Source of the DNA: Streptomyces misionensis | Lineage (GTDB): Bacteria; Actinomycetota; Actinomycetes; Streptomycetales; Streptomycetaceae | DNA: 64,000 bases | Assembly: GCF_900104815.1 (NCBI RefSeq) | Contig: NZ_FNTD01000004.1 | Coordinates: 3,054,501-3,118,500 of the forward strand | Direction: 5' to 3' | Shown: positions 9,496 to 17,287 of the stretch, one piece after another | How the letters are laid out: each line of letters begins with the position of its first letter | Numbering within the stretch: position 1 is the first letter of the stretch | The notes under the pieces: generated by a model | Databases searched by the model: none | What the model was told of the DNA's origin: nothing | What the model saw: only the letters and a program-made list of their open reading frames with translations | Translations under genes and position numbers: made by a program

Positions 9496-11001
9496 ATGGT
9501 GGACAGCGCCGCGCCGGTCCCGCCCACCCCGCCGGTCCCCCTGTCCGCCCTCCTGGCCCGTGACGACCTCGCCCTGCGCCGGATCGCCGGTCCCGGCGGC
9601 GCGGACGTCGTCATCCACTGGGCGCACACCTCGGAGATGGCCGACCCCTACCCGTATCTGCTGGGCGGCGAGCTGCTGCTGACGGCGGGCGTGCAGATCC
9701 CCGACGTGTCGGCGCCGGACGCCTTCTTCGACGCGTACGTCGCCCGGATCGTCGCGGCGGGCGGCGCGGCCCTCGGCTTCGGGCTGGCGCCGGTGCACGA
9801 GAGGGTTCCGCGCGCTCTGGTGGCCGCCTGCGACGCCCACGGGCTGCCCCTGCTGGAGGTCCCGCCGCAGACCACCTTCTCGGCCGTGGCGCGCGCCGTG
9901 TGGCAGCTGATGGCGCAGGCCAGGCTGGCCGAGCTGCGCCGGGTCACCGAGGCCCAGCTGAGTCTCGCCGCCGCGGCCGCCCGTCCCGACCCGGTGCCGT
10001 CCGTGCTGCGCCGGCTGGCCCAGCGGCTCGGCGGGCAGGCGGTGCTCCACGGGCCGGACGGCACGCCGATCGCGGCGGCGGGCCGCGAACCGGCGCCGGG
10101 GGTACGGGAGGCGCTGGCGGAACTGGCGCGGGTGGTCCGGCCGGCGGGCCCGGCGGCCCCCTCCTCGGCCACCGACACCGTCGGCGGCGCCCATCTGTCC
10201 GCGTACGCGCTCGGGTCCGGGGCGGGCTTCGTGCTCGGGGTGGCGGCCGGGCGGCGGGAGGCGGGGGACCACACCATCGCCTCGGTGGGCGTGGTGCTGC
10301 TGTCGCTGCTGACCGGGGAGCACCAGAGCGCGGCGGGGGCGGCGCGGTCGTCCGCGCTGGTACGGCTGCTGCTCGGGGCCGCGCCGGAGACCGTCGCGCC
10401 CCTGCTCGGGGACGGCGACTGGTTCGTCGTACACGCCTCGCCACAGCCGCCGGAGCCGTCCGCCGCGCACCGCTCGCCACAGCCGGAGAAGCCCGGCGCC
10501 CTGGCCGCCTCCGCGCTCGGGGCCGCTCTGGGGTCCCCGCTGGTCGACGTCGCCGAGGAGGTGGTGCGGGTCCTCGCGCCCGCCGACCGGGAGCCCGCCC
10601 CGGTGCCCGGCTGGACGCTCGGGGTCAGCGCGCCCGCGGCGCCGCACGAGTGGCCGGCCGCCGACGCCCAGGCGGCGCGCGCCCTGGCCCGCGCCCGCGC
10701 CGCCCGCGCCCCGCTGGTCCGGCACGACCCCCGCCCCGGACTGTCGCGGCTGGTGCCCGAGGCGGAGGCGCGGGCCCACGCGCGCACCCTGCTCGCGCCG
10801 CTCGCCCCCCGGCCCGCGCTGCTCGACACCCTGCGCACCTGGCTTTCGCTGCACGGCAGTTGGGACCGCACCGCGGTCGCCCTGGGGGTGCACCGCAACA
10901 CCGTGCGGCAACGCATCGCCCGCTGCGCCCTGCTGCTGGACACCGACCTGGACGACGCGGACGTGCGCATGGAGTTGTGGTTCGCGCTGCGGCACCACTG
11001 A
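9496..11001 (+). CDS. PucR-family transcriptional regulator
   Basis: A 501-residue regulator beginning at MVDSAAP, preceded by GGAGGG. The N-terminal PucR domain includes HWAHTSEMADPYPYLLGGELLLTAG, read across residues 38-62, with a GGAALGFGLAPVH strand later. The C-terminal PucR-type helix-turn-helix is seen in LRTWLSLHGSWDRTAVALG followed by VHRNTVRQRIARC. These regulators respond to nitrogen-containing metabolites. It is divergent from the symporter-ureohydrolase-TPP operon across about 190 nt and is its likely regulator. Confidence 0.85.
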   Translation: MVDSAAPVPPTPPVPLSALLARDDLALRRIAGPGGADVVIHWAHTSEMADPYPYLLGGELLLTAGVQIPDVSAPDAFFDAYVARIVAAGGAALGFGLAPVHERVPRALVAACDAHGLPLLEVPPQTTFSAVARAVWQLMAQARLAELRRVTEAQLSLAAAAARPDPVPSVLRRLAQRLGGQAVLHGPDGTPIAAAGREPAPGVREALAELARVVRPAGPAAPSSATDTVGGAHLSAYALGSGAGFVLGVAAGRREAGDHTIASVGVVLLSLLTGEHQSAAGAARSSALVRLLLGAAPETVAPLLGDGDWFVVHASPQPPEPSAAHRSPQPEKPGALAASALGAALGSPLVDVAEEVVRVLAPADREPAPVPGWTLGVSAPAAPHEWPAADAQAARALARARAARAPLVRHDPRPGLSRLVPEAEARAHARTLLAPLAPRPALLDTLRTWLSLHGSWDRTAVALGVHRNTVRQRIARCALLLDTDLDDADVRMELWFALRHH

Positions 11002-11076
11002 CGGCCGGGCGTGACCCCCGTCCCAGCGGACGTAACCCCGGGGCCGCCCGCGCCGGGCTGCCCCACAATGGGAGGC

Positions 11077-11868
11077 ATGCCGATACCCGGGACACCCAGC
11101 CGCGCCCAGCTCGTCGACCACCTGGTGAGAACCCGTATCGCGGGGGACGTCGCCACGCCCCGCGAGAACAACCTCTCCCACTACCGCCTCCTGGCCAACG
11201 GCGACCGCAACTTCTGGCTCGGCCTGGAGCTGGGCGACCGCTGGGCGGACGAGCAGGACGTGCTCGCGGTGATGGCCGAGCGGGTGGGCGTCAACGACGA
11301 CCCCGAGTACCGGTACGGCCAGGACACCATCGACCCGGAGCTGACCGTGGACGCGCTGGACCGGCTGGCGGCGCGGCTGCGCAAGGCGGCCGAGGGGCGC
11401 CAGCGGGTGCTGTTCGCCACCGGGCACCCGGGCGGGCTGCTGGACGTGCACCGGGCCACGGCCGCCGCGCTGCGCGCCGCCGGCTGCGAGATCGTCGTCA
11501 TCCCGGACGGCTTGCGGACCGACGAGGGCTACGTCATGCAGTTCGCGGACGTGGCCGTCCTGGAGCACGGGGCCACGCTGTGGCACACCCACTCCGGGGA
11601 GCCGATGCGGGCCGTTCTCACGGGACTTGAGCGGGCGGGCCGGCCGCTGCCCGACCTGGTGGTCGCCGATCACGGCTGGGCCGGGTACGCCGCTCAGCAC
11701 GGCCTGGACTCGGTCGGCTACGCGGACTGCAACGACCCGGCGCTCTTCCTCGCCGAGTCGGAGGGCACCCTCCAGGTCGCGGTGCCGCTGGACGACCATG
11801 TGACCAGCCCGCGCCACTACGACCCGATGACCGCGTACCTGCTCACCGCGGCCGGTCTGGACCAGTAG
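11077..11868 (+). CDS. Conserved phosphatase-like protein
   Basis: A 263-residue soluble protein starting at ATG 11077 behind GGGAGG. It is a highly conserved actinomycete family usually named phosphatase. Visible blocks are TRIAGDVATPRENNLSHYRLL, split over residues 16-36, LFATGHPGGLLDVHRATAAAL, EIVVIPDGLRTDEGYVMQFA, and ATLWHTHSGEPM with VVADHGWAGYAA and VGYADCNDPALF. The His-rich loops and alternating beta/alpha pattern suggest a metal- or phosphate-binding enzyme. I see no signal peptide. The substrate is unknown and the phosphatase name rests on family annotation. Confidence 0.75.
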   Translation: MPIPGTPSRAQLVDHLVRTRIAGDVATPRENNLSHYRLLANGDRNFWLGLELGDRWADEQDVLAVMAERVGVNDDPEYRYGQDTIDPELTVDALDRLAARLRKAAEGRQRVLFATGHPGGLLDVHRATAAALRAAGCEIVVIPDGLRTDEGYVMQFADVAVLEHGATLWHTHSGEPMRAVLTGLERAGRPLPDLVVADHGWAGYAAQHGLDSVGYADCNDPALFLAESEGTLQVAVPLDDHVTSPRHYDPMTAYLLTAAGLDQ

Positions 11869-11898
11869 CGCCGGCCCGGCAGTCGCTGGTCACAAGGA

Positions 11899-11926
11899 TG
11901 TGCGGCCCCGCGAGCGGGACCGCACA
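11899..11926. terminator. Bidirectional terminator hairpin
   Basis: A 13-nt inverted repeat (TGTGCGGCCCCGC and GCGGGACCGCACA) with one C/A mismatch lies between the convergent phosphatase-like and Gly-rich genes. There is no U-tract. Confidence 0.6.
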
Positions 11927-11949
11927 CCGCATTCCGTCATGAGGGGGGC

Positions 11950-12447
11950 TCAGCGACCGCCGCCACCGTGACCGCCACCGCCGTGGCCGCCACCACCGTG
12001 GCCACCGCCGCCGTGACCGCCACCACCGTGGCCTCCGCCACCGTGACCGCCGCCACGTCCGCCGTGGTCACCACCGCGTCCGCCATGGTCGCCACCGCGT
12101 CCGCCGTGGTCACCACCGCGTCCACCGTGATCGCCACCGCGTCCGCCGTCGTCGTAGCCGCCGCGTCCGCCGTGGTCGTAGCCACCGCGTCCGCCGTCGT
12201 CGTAGCCGCCGCGTCCGCCGTCGTCGTATCCACCACGTCCGCCGCGGTCACCGCCGCGTCCGCCATGGTCGCCGCCGCGTCCGCCGTGGCCGCCGCCACC
12301 GTTGTCGTCGACCCTGCTGATCGAGCTGGTGGAGTGGTCGAACGTCGTCGCCGAGGCAGTGCTCGCTGCGCTGAGTGCGGCTCCACCGGCCAGCATGACA
12401 CCGGCCGCGGACAGGGCGAAGAGACGCCTCGTGCGTTGTGCTCGCAT
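11950..12447 (-). CDS. Secreted glycine/histidine/arginine-rich repeat protein
   Basis: A 165-residue protein whose ATG at 12447 follows GGAAGG. Residues 1-33 are a Sec signal peptide (RAQRTRR, hydrophobic core, then STASA). After a short linker (SSISRVDDN) the rest, residues 50-165, is low-complexity repeat: first GGRGGDH and GGRGGYDD units, then about six GGGGH units. No catalytic domain is visible. His and Asp in such repeats could bind metal ions or make the protein sticky in the cell wall; this is inference only. Confidence 0.75.
   Translation of the reverse strand: MRAQRTRRLFALSAAGVMLAGGAALSAASTASATTFDHSTSSISRVDDNGGGGHGGRGGDHGGRGGDRGGRGGYDDGGRGGYDDGGRGGYDHGGRGGYDDGGRGGDHGGRGGDHGGRGGDHGGRGGDHGGRGGGHGGGGHGGGGHGGGGHGGGGHGGGGHGGGGR
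11953..12300 (-). repeat. Minisatellite-like tandem repeat inside the Gly-rich gene
   Basis: At DNA level this is a run of 21-nt units (GGDHGGR or GGYDDGGR codons) followed by 15-nt units (GGGGH codons). Unit number is likely to vary between strains by slippage. Confidence 0.8.
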
Positions 12448-12759
12448 AGGAGATACCTTCCGTTCCATCGTCTCTCACGGCTCCGTTTCGGGAACGCGCG
12501 AGGTGGATGGCCGCCGCCGCACACAGAACGTGCGGCACGGTCTTCGGATGTCACCGCTGGATCATGTGCGGCACGTCGATACGGCCGACGCCTGCGGTCC
12601 GCCCGGACGCTGTCGCGCCATCGGGTACCGCGGCTGAGGATCGAGGTGTCCCCCTGACCTCGCCGACCGCGCATGCCGAGCACGTGCGGCTTTTCACTGA
12701 TTGAGCCTAGTACCCCACCCGCCGCTTGGCACCTCAGGAGAACCAACACCCGGTCGGCG
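12448..12759. other. Intergenic region upstream of the Gly-rich gene
   Basis: A 312-nt stretch between the start of the Gly-rich gene and the stop of the thioesterase gene. It must hold the promoter of the Gly-rich gene. Three similar GTGCGGC words occur near 12530, 12567 and 12684. I see no convincing gene or hairpin. Confidence 0.5.
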
Positions 12760-13626
12760 TCAGCGCGGGACGCGGACCACGCCCTCCTGGATCACCGTGA
12801 TGGCGAGCCGGCCGTCCTGGGTGTGGATGCGCGCCTGGCCGAGGCCGCGGCCACCGTGCGCGGACGGCGATTCCTGGTCGTAGAGCAGCCATTCGTCGGC
12901 GCGGAAGGGGCGGTGGAACCACATCGCGTGGTCCAGGGAGGCGCCGACCACGTCGCCGACCGCCCAGCCGCCGCGACCGTGCGCGAGCAGCACCGAGTCG
13001 AGCAGCGTCATGTCGGAGACATAGGTGGCGAGGACGACGTGCAGCAGGGGGTCGTCGTTCAGCTTGCCGTTGGTGCGGAACCACACCTGGCTGTGCGGCT
13101 CGCGGGGCTCGCCGAACTTCCCGTACGGCGGCTCGTCCACGTACCTGAGGTCGACCGCCTCGCGCGCCTCCAGGAAGCGCTCCACCACGTCGGGCGCGAG
13201 ATGGCCGTAGCCGCGCAGCCGCTCCTGGGAGGTCGGCAGGGTCGCCGGGTCCGGCGCGGACGGCATCGGCGCCTGGTGGTCGAGGCCCTCCTCGTACGTC
13301 TGGAAGGACGCGGAGAGGTGGAAGATCGGCTTGCCGTGCTGGACCGCGACCACGCGGCGGGTCGTGAACGACCGGCCGTCGCGGATGCGGTCGACGGTGT
13401 ACACGATGGGCGCGCCGGGGTCGCCGGGGCGCAGGAAGTAGGCGTGCAGGGAGTGGGCGGGCCGGTCCGCGGGGACCGTCCGCCCGGCGGCGACCAGCGC
13501 CTGCGCCGCGACCTGCCCGCCGAAGACGCGGGGCACGACGGCGGAGCGCGACCGGCCGCGGAAGATGTCCTCCTCGATCCGCTCCAGGTCGAGCAGATCG
13601 AGGAGGTCTTCGAGTGCCTGGCTCAT
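12760..13626 (-). CDS. tesB: Acyl-CoA thioesterase II
   Basis: A 288-residue double hot-dog thioesterase that hydrolyses acyl-CoA to free acid and CoA in the cytoplasm. Visible features: VFGGQVAAQALVAAGRTV in the first half, LHAYFLRPGDP, and in the second half YVSDMTLLDSVLLAHGRGG and LDHAMWFHRPFRADEWLLY, which bear the conserved Asp and Gln/Thr region of TesB. It starts 35 nt after the acyl-CoA dehydrogenase stop and probably shares its transcript, acting in acyl-CoA turnover. Confidence 0.92.
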   Translation of the reverse strand: MSQALEDLLDLLDLERIEEDIFRGRSRSAVVPRVFGGQVAAQALVAAGRTVPADRPAHSLHAYFLRPGDPGAPIVYTVDRIRDGRSFTTRRVVAVQHGKPIFHLSASFQTYEEGLDHQAPMPSAPDPATLPTSQERLRGYGHLAPDVVERFLEAREAVDLRYVDEPPYGKFGEPREPHSQVWFRTNGKLNDDPLLHVVLATYVSDMTLLDSVLLAHGRGGWAVGDVVGASLDHAMWFHRPFRADEWLLYDQESPSAHGGRGLGQARIHTQDGRLAITVIQEGVVRVPR

Positions 13627-13661
13627 GGTGTCTGGTGTACCGGCCGGTCCTTGCGCCGGGC

Positions 13662-14861
13662 TTACAGGCCCATGTCCTTGGCGATGATCGTCTTCATGAT
13701 CTCGCTGGTGCCGCCGTAGATGCGGTTGACGCGGTTGTCCGCGTAGAGGCGGGCGATCGGGTACTCGTTCATGTAGCCGTAGCCGCCGTGCAGCTGGAGG
13801 CAGCGGTCGATGACCCGGTGCGCCACCTCGGTGCAGAACAGCTTGGCGGAGGCGGCCTCGGCGGGGGTCAGCTCGCCCGCGTCCAGGGCCTCGGTGGCGC
13901 GGTCGGCGACGGCCTCGGCGGCGTCCACCTCGGCCTGGCAGGCGGCCAGCTCGAACTTGGTGTTCTGGAAGTGCGCGACCGGCTTGCCGAAGACGGTGCG
14001 CTCCTGGACGTACTGCTTGGCGAACCGGACGGCGGCCTTGGCCTGCGCGTAGGCGCCGAAGGCGATGCCCCAGCGCTCGGAGGCCAGGTTGTGGCCGAGG
14101 TAGTAGAAGCCCTTGTTCTCCTCGCCGAGCAGGTCCTCGACCGGGACCTTGACGTCCACGAAGGCCAGCTCGGCGGTGTCGGAGGTCTTCAGGCCCAGCT
14201 TGTCCAGCTTGCGGCCGACGGAGTAGCCCTCGGACTTGGTGTCCACGGCGAACAGCGAGATGCCGTGGCGGCGGTCCTCGGCGGTGGGCGCGGAAGTGCG
14301 GGCGCACACGATCACGCGATCGGCGTGCACGCCACCGGTGATGAAGGTCTTGGCACCGTTGAGGACGTAGTGCGTGCCGTCCTCGCTCAGCTTGGCGGTG
14401 GACTTCATGCCCGCGAGGTCGGAACCGGTGCCCGGCTCCGTCATCGCGATGGCCCACATCTCCTCGCCGGTGACGAACTTCGGCAGGTAGCGCTTCTTCT
14501 GGTCCTCGGTGGCGAGCATCTTGATGTACGGCAGGGCGAGCAGCACGTGCACGCCGGAGCCGCCGAACTGGACGCCCGCGCGGGCGGTCTCCTCGTAGAG
14601 GACGGCCTCGAACTTGTGGCTGTCCAGGCCCGCGCCGCCGAACTCCTCGGGGACGTTGATGCCGAAGATGCCCAGCTCTCCGAGCTTGTAGTAGAAGTCG
14701 CGCGGCGCCTGGCCGGCCGCGAACCACTCGTCGTACACCGGTACGACCTCGGCCTCGATGAAGGCGCGCAGGGTCTCCCGGAACGCCTCGTGATCCTCGT
14801 TGAACACCGTACGGCGCACGCCGCCCACCTCCACGTACCTCGGCATGCCGGAATGGGGCAT
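13662..14861 (-). CDS. Acyl-CoA dehydrogenase
   Basis: A 399-residue FAD-dependent acyl-CoA dehydrogenase. Visible motifs are FNEDHEAFRETLRAFIEAE at the N-terminus, AMTEPGTGSDLAGMKSTA for flavin binding, NGAKTFITGGVHADR, and LHGGYGYMNEYPIARLYAD with IYGGTSEIMKTIIAKDMGL at the C-terminus. The start is uncertain: ATG 14861 is used, but an in-frame GTG at 14879 would add six residues including a rare TTA codon, and ATG 14846 is also possible. No good ribosome-binding site precedes any of them. It lies upstream of tesB on the same strand. Confidence 0.9.
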   Translation of the reverse strand: MPHSGMPRYVEVGGVRRTVFNEDHEAFRETLRAFIEAEVVPVYDEWFAAGQAPRDFYYKLGELGIFGINVPEEFGGAGLDSHKFEAVLYEETARAGVQFGGSGVHVLLALPYIKMLATEDQKKRYLPKFVTGEEMWAIAMTEPGTGSDLAGMKSTAKLSEDGTHYVLNGAKTFITGGVHADRVIVCARTSAPTAEDRRHGISLFAVDTKSEGYSVGRKLDKLGLKTSDTAELAFVDVKVPVEDLLGEENKGFYYLGHNLASERWGIAFGAYAQAKAAVRFAKQYVQERTVFGKPVAHFQNTKFELAACQAEVDAAEAVADRATEALDAGELTPAEAASAKLFCTEVAHRVIDRCLQLHGGYGYMNEYPIARLYADNRVNRIYGGTSEIMKTIIAKDMGL

Positions 14862-14863
14862 GT

Positions 14864-14877
14864 CTAAGCGCTTGCTC
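14864..14877. promoter_or_regulatory. Candidate operator in front of the acyl-CoA dehydrogenase gene
   Basis: CTAAGCGCTTGCTC contains the perfect palindrome AAGCGCTT, immediately upstream of the chosen ATG. Similar centres are used by TetR-type regulators of acyl-CoA metabolism. Its position argues that this stretch is not coding. Confidence 0.45.
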
Positions 14878-14962
14878 ACTGGATCGTACCGGCGGGTAGG
14901 TGGCCCGTCCAGGGGTGGCCGGCCGTAACGCTCGTCACGCCGGGGAGGAACGCGGCGGGCGG

Positions 14963-15562
14963 CTACGCGGCGCCGGCGGCCGCGAACGCCCCGCGCGCCA
15001 TCCGGTGCAGCAGCGCCGCCGTGGCACCGCGGCCCGGGAGGGTGCCCGCGCGGCCCAGGTGGGGGGTGGAGTTGAGCAGCCCGAAGACCGAGTGGACGGC
15101 CGAGCGGGCGGTGGGCTCGGTCAGCGCCGGGTAGACCTCGCGGACCACCTCCACCCACAGCTCGACGTACTGCCGCTGGAGCTGGCGCACCAGCTTGCGG
15201 TCGCTGTCGCGCAGCCGGTCCAGCTCGCGGTCGTGCAGGGTGATCAGCGGCCGGTCGTCCAGCGCGAAGTCGATGTGGCCCTCGATCAGGGAGTCCAGCA
15301 CCGCGGGGGCGCCCAGGTCGCCGTCGGCCTCCGCGAGCCGCCGCCGGGCGCCGGTCAGCAGCTGCCCGCTGATGCCCACCAGCAGCTCGGCGAGCATCGC
15401 GTCCTTGCCCGGGAAGTGCCGGTACAGGCCGGGGCCGCTGATGCCGACCGCCGCCCCTATCTCGTCCACGCCGACGCCGTGGAAGCCGCGCTCGGCGAAC
15501 AGCCGCGCGGCTTCCTTCAGGATCTGCTCGCGCCGGGTCGGGGCGTCGGTTCTGGGAGCCAT
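14963..15562 (-). CDS. TetR-family transcriptional regulator
   Basis: A 199-residue repressor with an N-terminal TetR helix-turn-helix (RREQILKEAARLFAERGF, then GVGVDEIGAAVGISGPGLYRHFPGKDAML at residues 28-56) and a helical ligand-binding domain. It is divergent from the carboxylase operon across 97 nt holding two GGTTAA-type inverted repeats, which are its probable operators. An acyl-CoA intermediate of the pathway is a plausible inducer. It lies upstream of the acyl-CoA dehydrogenase and tesB on the same strand. Confidence 0.9.
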   Translation of the reverse strand: MAPRTDAPTRREQILKEAARLFAERGFHGVGVDEIGAAVGISGPGLYRHFPGKDAMLAELLVGISGQLLTGARRRLAEADGDLGAPAVLDSLIEGHIDFALDDRPLITLHDRELDRLRDSDRKLVRQLQRQYVELWVEVVREVYPALTEPTARSAVHSVFGLLNSTPHLGRAGTLPGRGATAALLHRMARGAFAAAGAA

Positions 15563-15582
15563 GAAGACAATTCTAGACAGCG

Positions 15583-15602
15583 AGGTTAGCGGTCGTTAAC
15601 CT
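15583..15602. promoter_or_regulatory. Candidate TetR operator 1
   Basis: AGGTTAGCGGTCGTTAACCT is a 20-nt inverted repeat between the divergent tetR and carboxylase genes, 20 nt from the tetR start. It is similar to the repeat at 15611-15630. Confidence 0.65.
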
Positions 15603-15610
15603 GAAGGAAA

Positions 15611-15630
15611 TGGTTAACGCTCATTAACCG
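15611..15630. promoter_or_regulatory. Candidate TetR operator 2
   Basis: TGGTTAACGCTCATTAACCG is an inverted repeat whose centre lies 28 nt from that of operator 1, placing both on nearly the same helix face allowing for about 10.5 nt per turn. It lies 30 nt upstream of the carboxylase start. Confidence 0.65.
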
Positions 15631-15659
15631 GTCCGAGCACCGGGTGAGGGGACCGCAGA

Positions 15660-17276
15660 ATGCAGGAGGCACCGGAGCTCCGGAGCGCGGCAGACCCCGC
15701 GTCGGAGGCCTGGCGGGCCAATGAAGAGGCCCATCTCGCACTGGTCGAGGAGTTGCGCGGCAAGCTGGCCGCGGCGGCGCTCGGCGGCGGTGAGCGGGCG
15801 CGGGCGCGGCACACCGCGCGCGGCAAGCTGCTGCCCAGGGACAGGGTCGACACACTGCTCGACCCGGGCTCGCCCTTCCTGGAGCTGGCACCGCTGGCGG
15901 CCGAGGGGATGTACGACGGCCAGGCGCCGGCCGCCGGGGTGATCGCCGGGATCGGGCGGGTCAGCGGGCGCGAGTGCGTGATCGTCGCCAACGACGCCAC
16001 CGTCAAGGGCGGCACGTACTACCCGATGACGGTGAAGAAGCACCTGCGCGCCCAGGAGGTGGCCCTCGACAACCGGCTGCCCTGCGTCTACCTGGTCGAC
16101 TCCGGCGGCGCCTTCCTGCCGATGCAGGACGAGGTCTTCCCGGACCGCGAGCACTTCGGGCGGATCTTCTACAACCAGGCCCGGATGTCCGGCGCGGGCA
16201 TCCCGCAGATCGCGGCCGTGCTCGGCTCCTGCACCGCGGGCGGCGCGTACGTCCCGGCGATGAGCGACGAGGCGGTCATCGTCCGGGGCCAGGGCACCAT
16301 CTTCCTGGGCGGCCCCCCGCTGGTGAAGGCGGCCACCGGCGAGGTGGTCACGGCGGAGGAGCTGGGCGGCGGCGAGGTCCACTCCCGGATCTCCGGCGTC
16401 ACCGACCACCTCGCGGAGGACGACGCGCACGCCCTGCGGATCGTCCGCACCATCGTCTCCACCCTCCCGGCCCGGCGGTCGCTGCCCTGGGAGGTCACCC
16501 CGGCCGTCGAGCCGAAGGTGGACCCGGCCGGGCTGTACGGCGCGGTCCCGGTCGACTCCCGCACCCCCTACGACGTCCGCGAGATCATCGCCCGCGTGGT
16601 CGACGGCTCCCGGTTCGCCGAGTTCAAGAGCGAGTACGGCCAGACGCTGGTCACCGGTTTCGCCCGCATCCACGGCCACCCGGTGGGGATCGTCGCCAAC
16701 AACGGCATCCTCTTCTCCGAGTCCGCCCAGAAGGGCGCCCACTTCATCGAGCTGTGCGACCAGCGCGGCATCCCGCTGGTGTTCCTCCAGAACATCTCCG
16801 GCTTCATGGTCGGCAAGGACTACGAGGCGGGCGGCATCGCCAAGCACGGCGCCAAGATGGTGACGGCGGTGGCCTGCACCCGCGTGCCCAAGCTGACCGT
16901 GGTCGTCGGCGGCTCCTACGGCGCGGGCAACTACTCGATGTGCGGCCGGGCCTACTCCCCCCGCTTCCTGTGGATGTGGCCCAACGCCAAGATCTCCGTG
17001 ATGGGCGGCGAGCAGGCCGCCAGCGTCCTCGCCACGGTCAAGCGCGACCAGCTGGAGGGCCGCGGCGAGTCCTGGTCCGCCGAGGACGAGGAGACCTTCA
17101 AGGCGCCGATCCGCGCCCAGTACGAGACCCAGGGCAACGCGTACTACGCCACCGCCCGCCTGTGGGACGACGGCGTGATCGACCCGATGGAGACCCGTCA
17201 GGTGCTCGGACTCGCCCTGACGGCCTGCGCCAACGCGCCACTGGGAGATCCCCAGTTCGGCGTCTTCCGGATGTGA
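15660..17276 (+). CDS. Methylcrotonyl-CoA carboxylase beta subunit (acyl-CoA carboxyltransferase)
   Basis: A 538-residue carboxyltransferase that moves the carboxyl group from biotin to the acyl-CoA substrate. It has both crotonase-like halves. [16 protein letters not shown] is characteristic of methylcrotonyl-CoA rather than propionyl-CoA carboxylases; [16 protein letters not shown] and [21 protein letters not shown] are conserved, as is [23 protein letters not shown] sequence precedes ATG 15660. The biotin-carrying subunit follows after 11 nt. With HMG-CoA lyase and an acyl-CoA dehydrogenase in the same operon, leucine catabolism is the best reading. Confidence 0.92.
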   Translation: MQEAPELRSAADPASEAWRANEEAHLALVEELRGKLAAAALGGGERARARHTARGKLLPRDRVDTLLDPGSPFLELAPLAAEGMYDGQAPAAGVIAGIGRVSGRECVIVANDATVKGGTYYPMTVKKHLRAQEVALDNRLPCVYLVDSGGAFLPMQDEVFPDREHFGRIFYNQARMSGAGIPQIAAVLGSCTAGGAYVPAMSDEAVIVRGQGTIFLGGPPLVKAATGEVVTAEELGGGEVHSRISGVTDHLAEDDAHALRIVRTIVSTLPARRSLPWEVTPAVEPKVDPAGLYGAVPVDSRTPYDVREIIARVVDGSRFAEFKSEYGQTLVTGFARIHGHPVGIVANNGILFSESAQKGAHFIELCDQRGIPLVFLQNISGFMVGKDYEAGGIAKHGAKMVTAVACTRVPKLTVVVGGSYGAGNYSMCGRAYSPRFLWMWPNAKISVMGGEQAASVLATVKRDQLEGRGESWSAEDEETFKAPIRAQYETQGNAYYATARLWDDGVIDPMETRQVLGLALTACANAPLGDPQFGVFRM

Positions 17277-17287
17277 GGAGGGGAACC

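Noticed and set aside
6623..9682. A 1019-codon open frame on the plus strand opposite the ureohydrolase, symporter and regulator genes, and similar long frames at 5004-6860 (+) and 9280-11817 (-).
   Set aside because: They are shadows of the real genes in GC-rich DNA: the residue mix is Arg/Gly/Ala/Val-heavy with no recognisable motif, while the opposite frames carry complete known families.
11953..12300. Regular short repeats that could be mistaken for a CRISPR array.
   Set aside because: Repeat units are contiguous 15- or 21-nt codon multiples inside one signal-peptide protein, with no unique spacers and no cas genes nearby.
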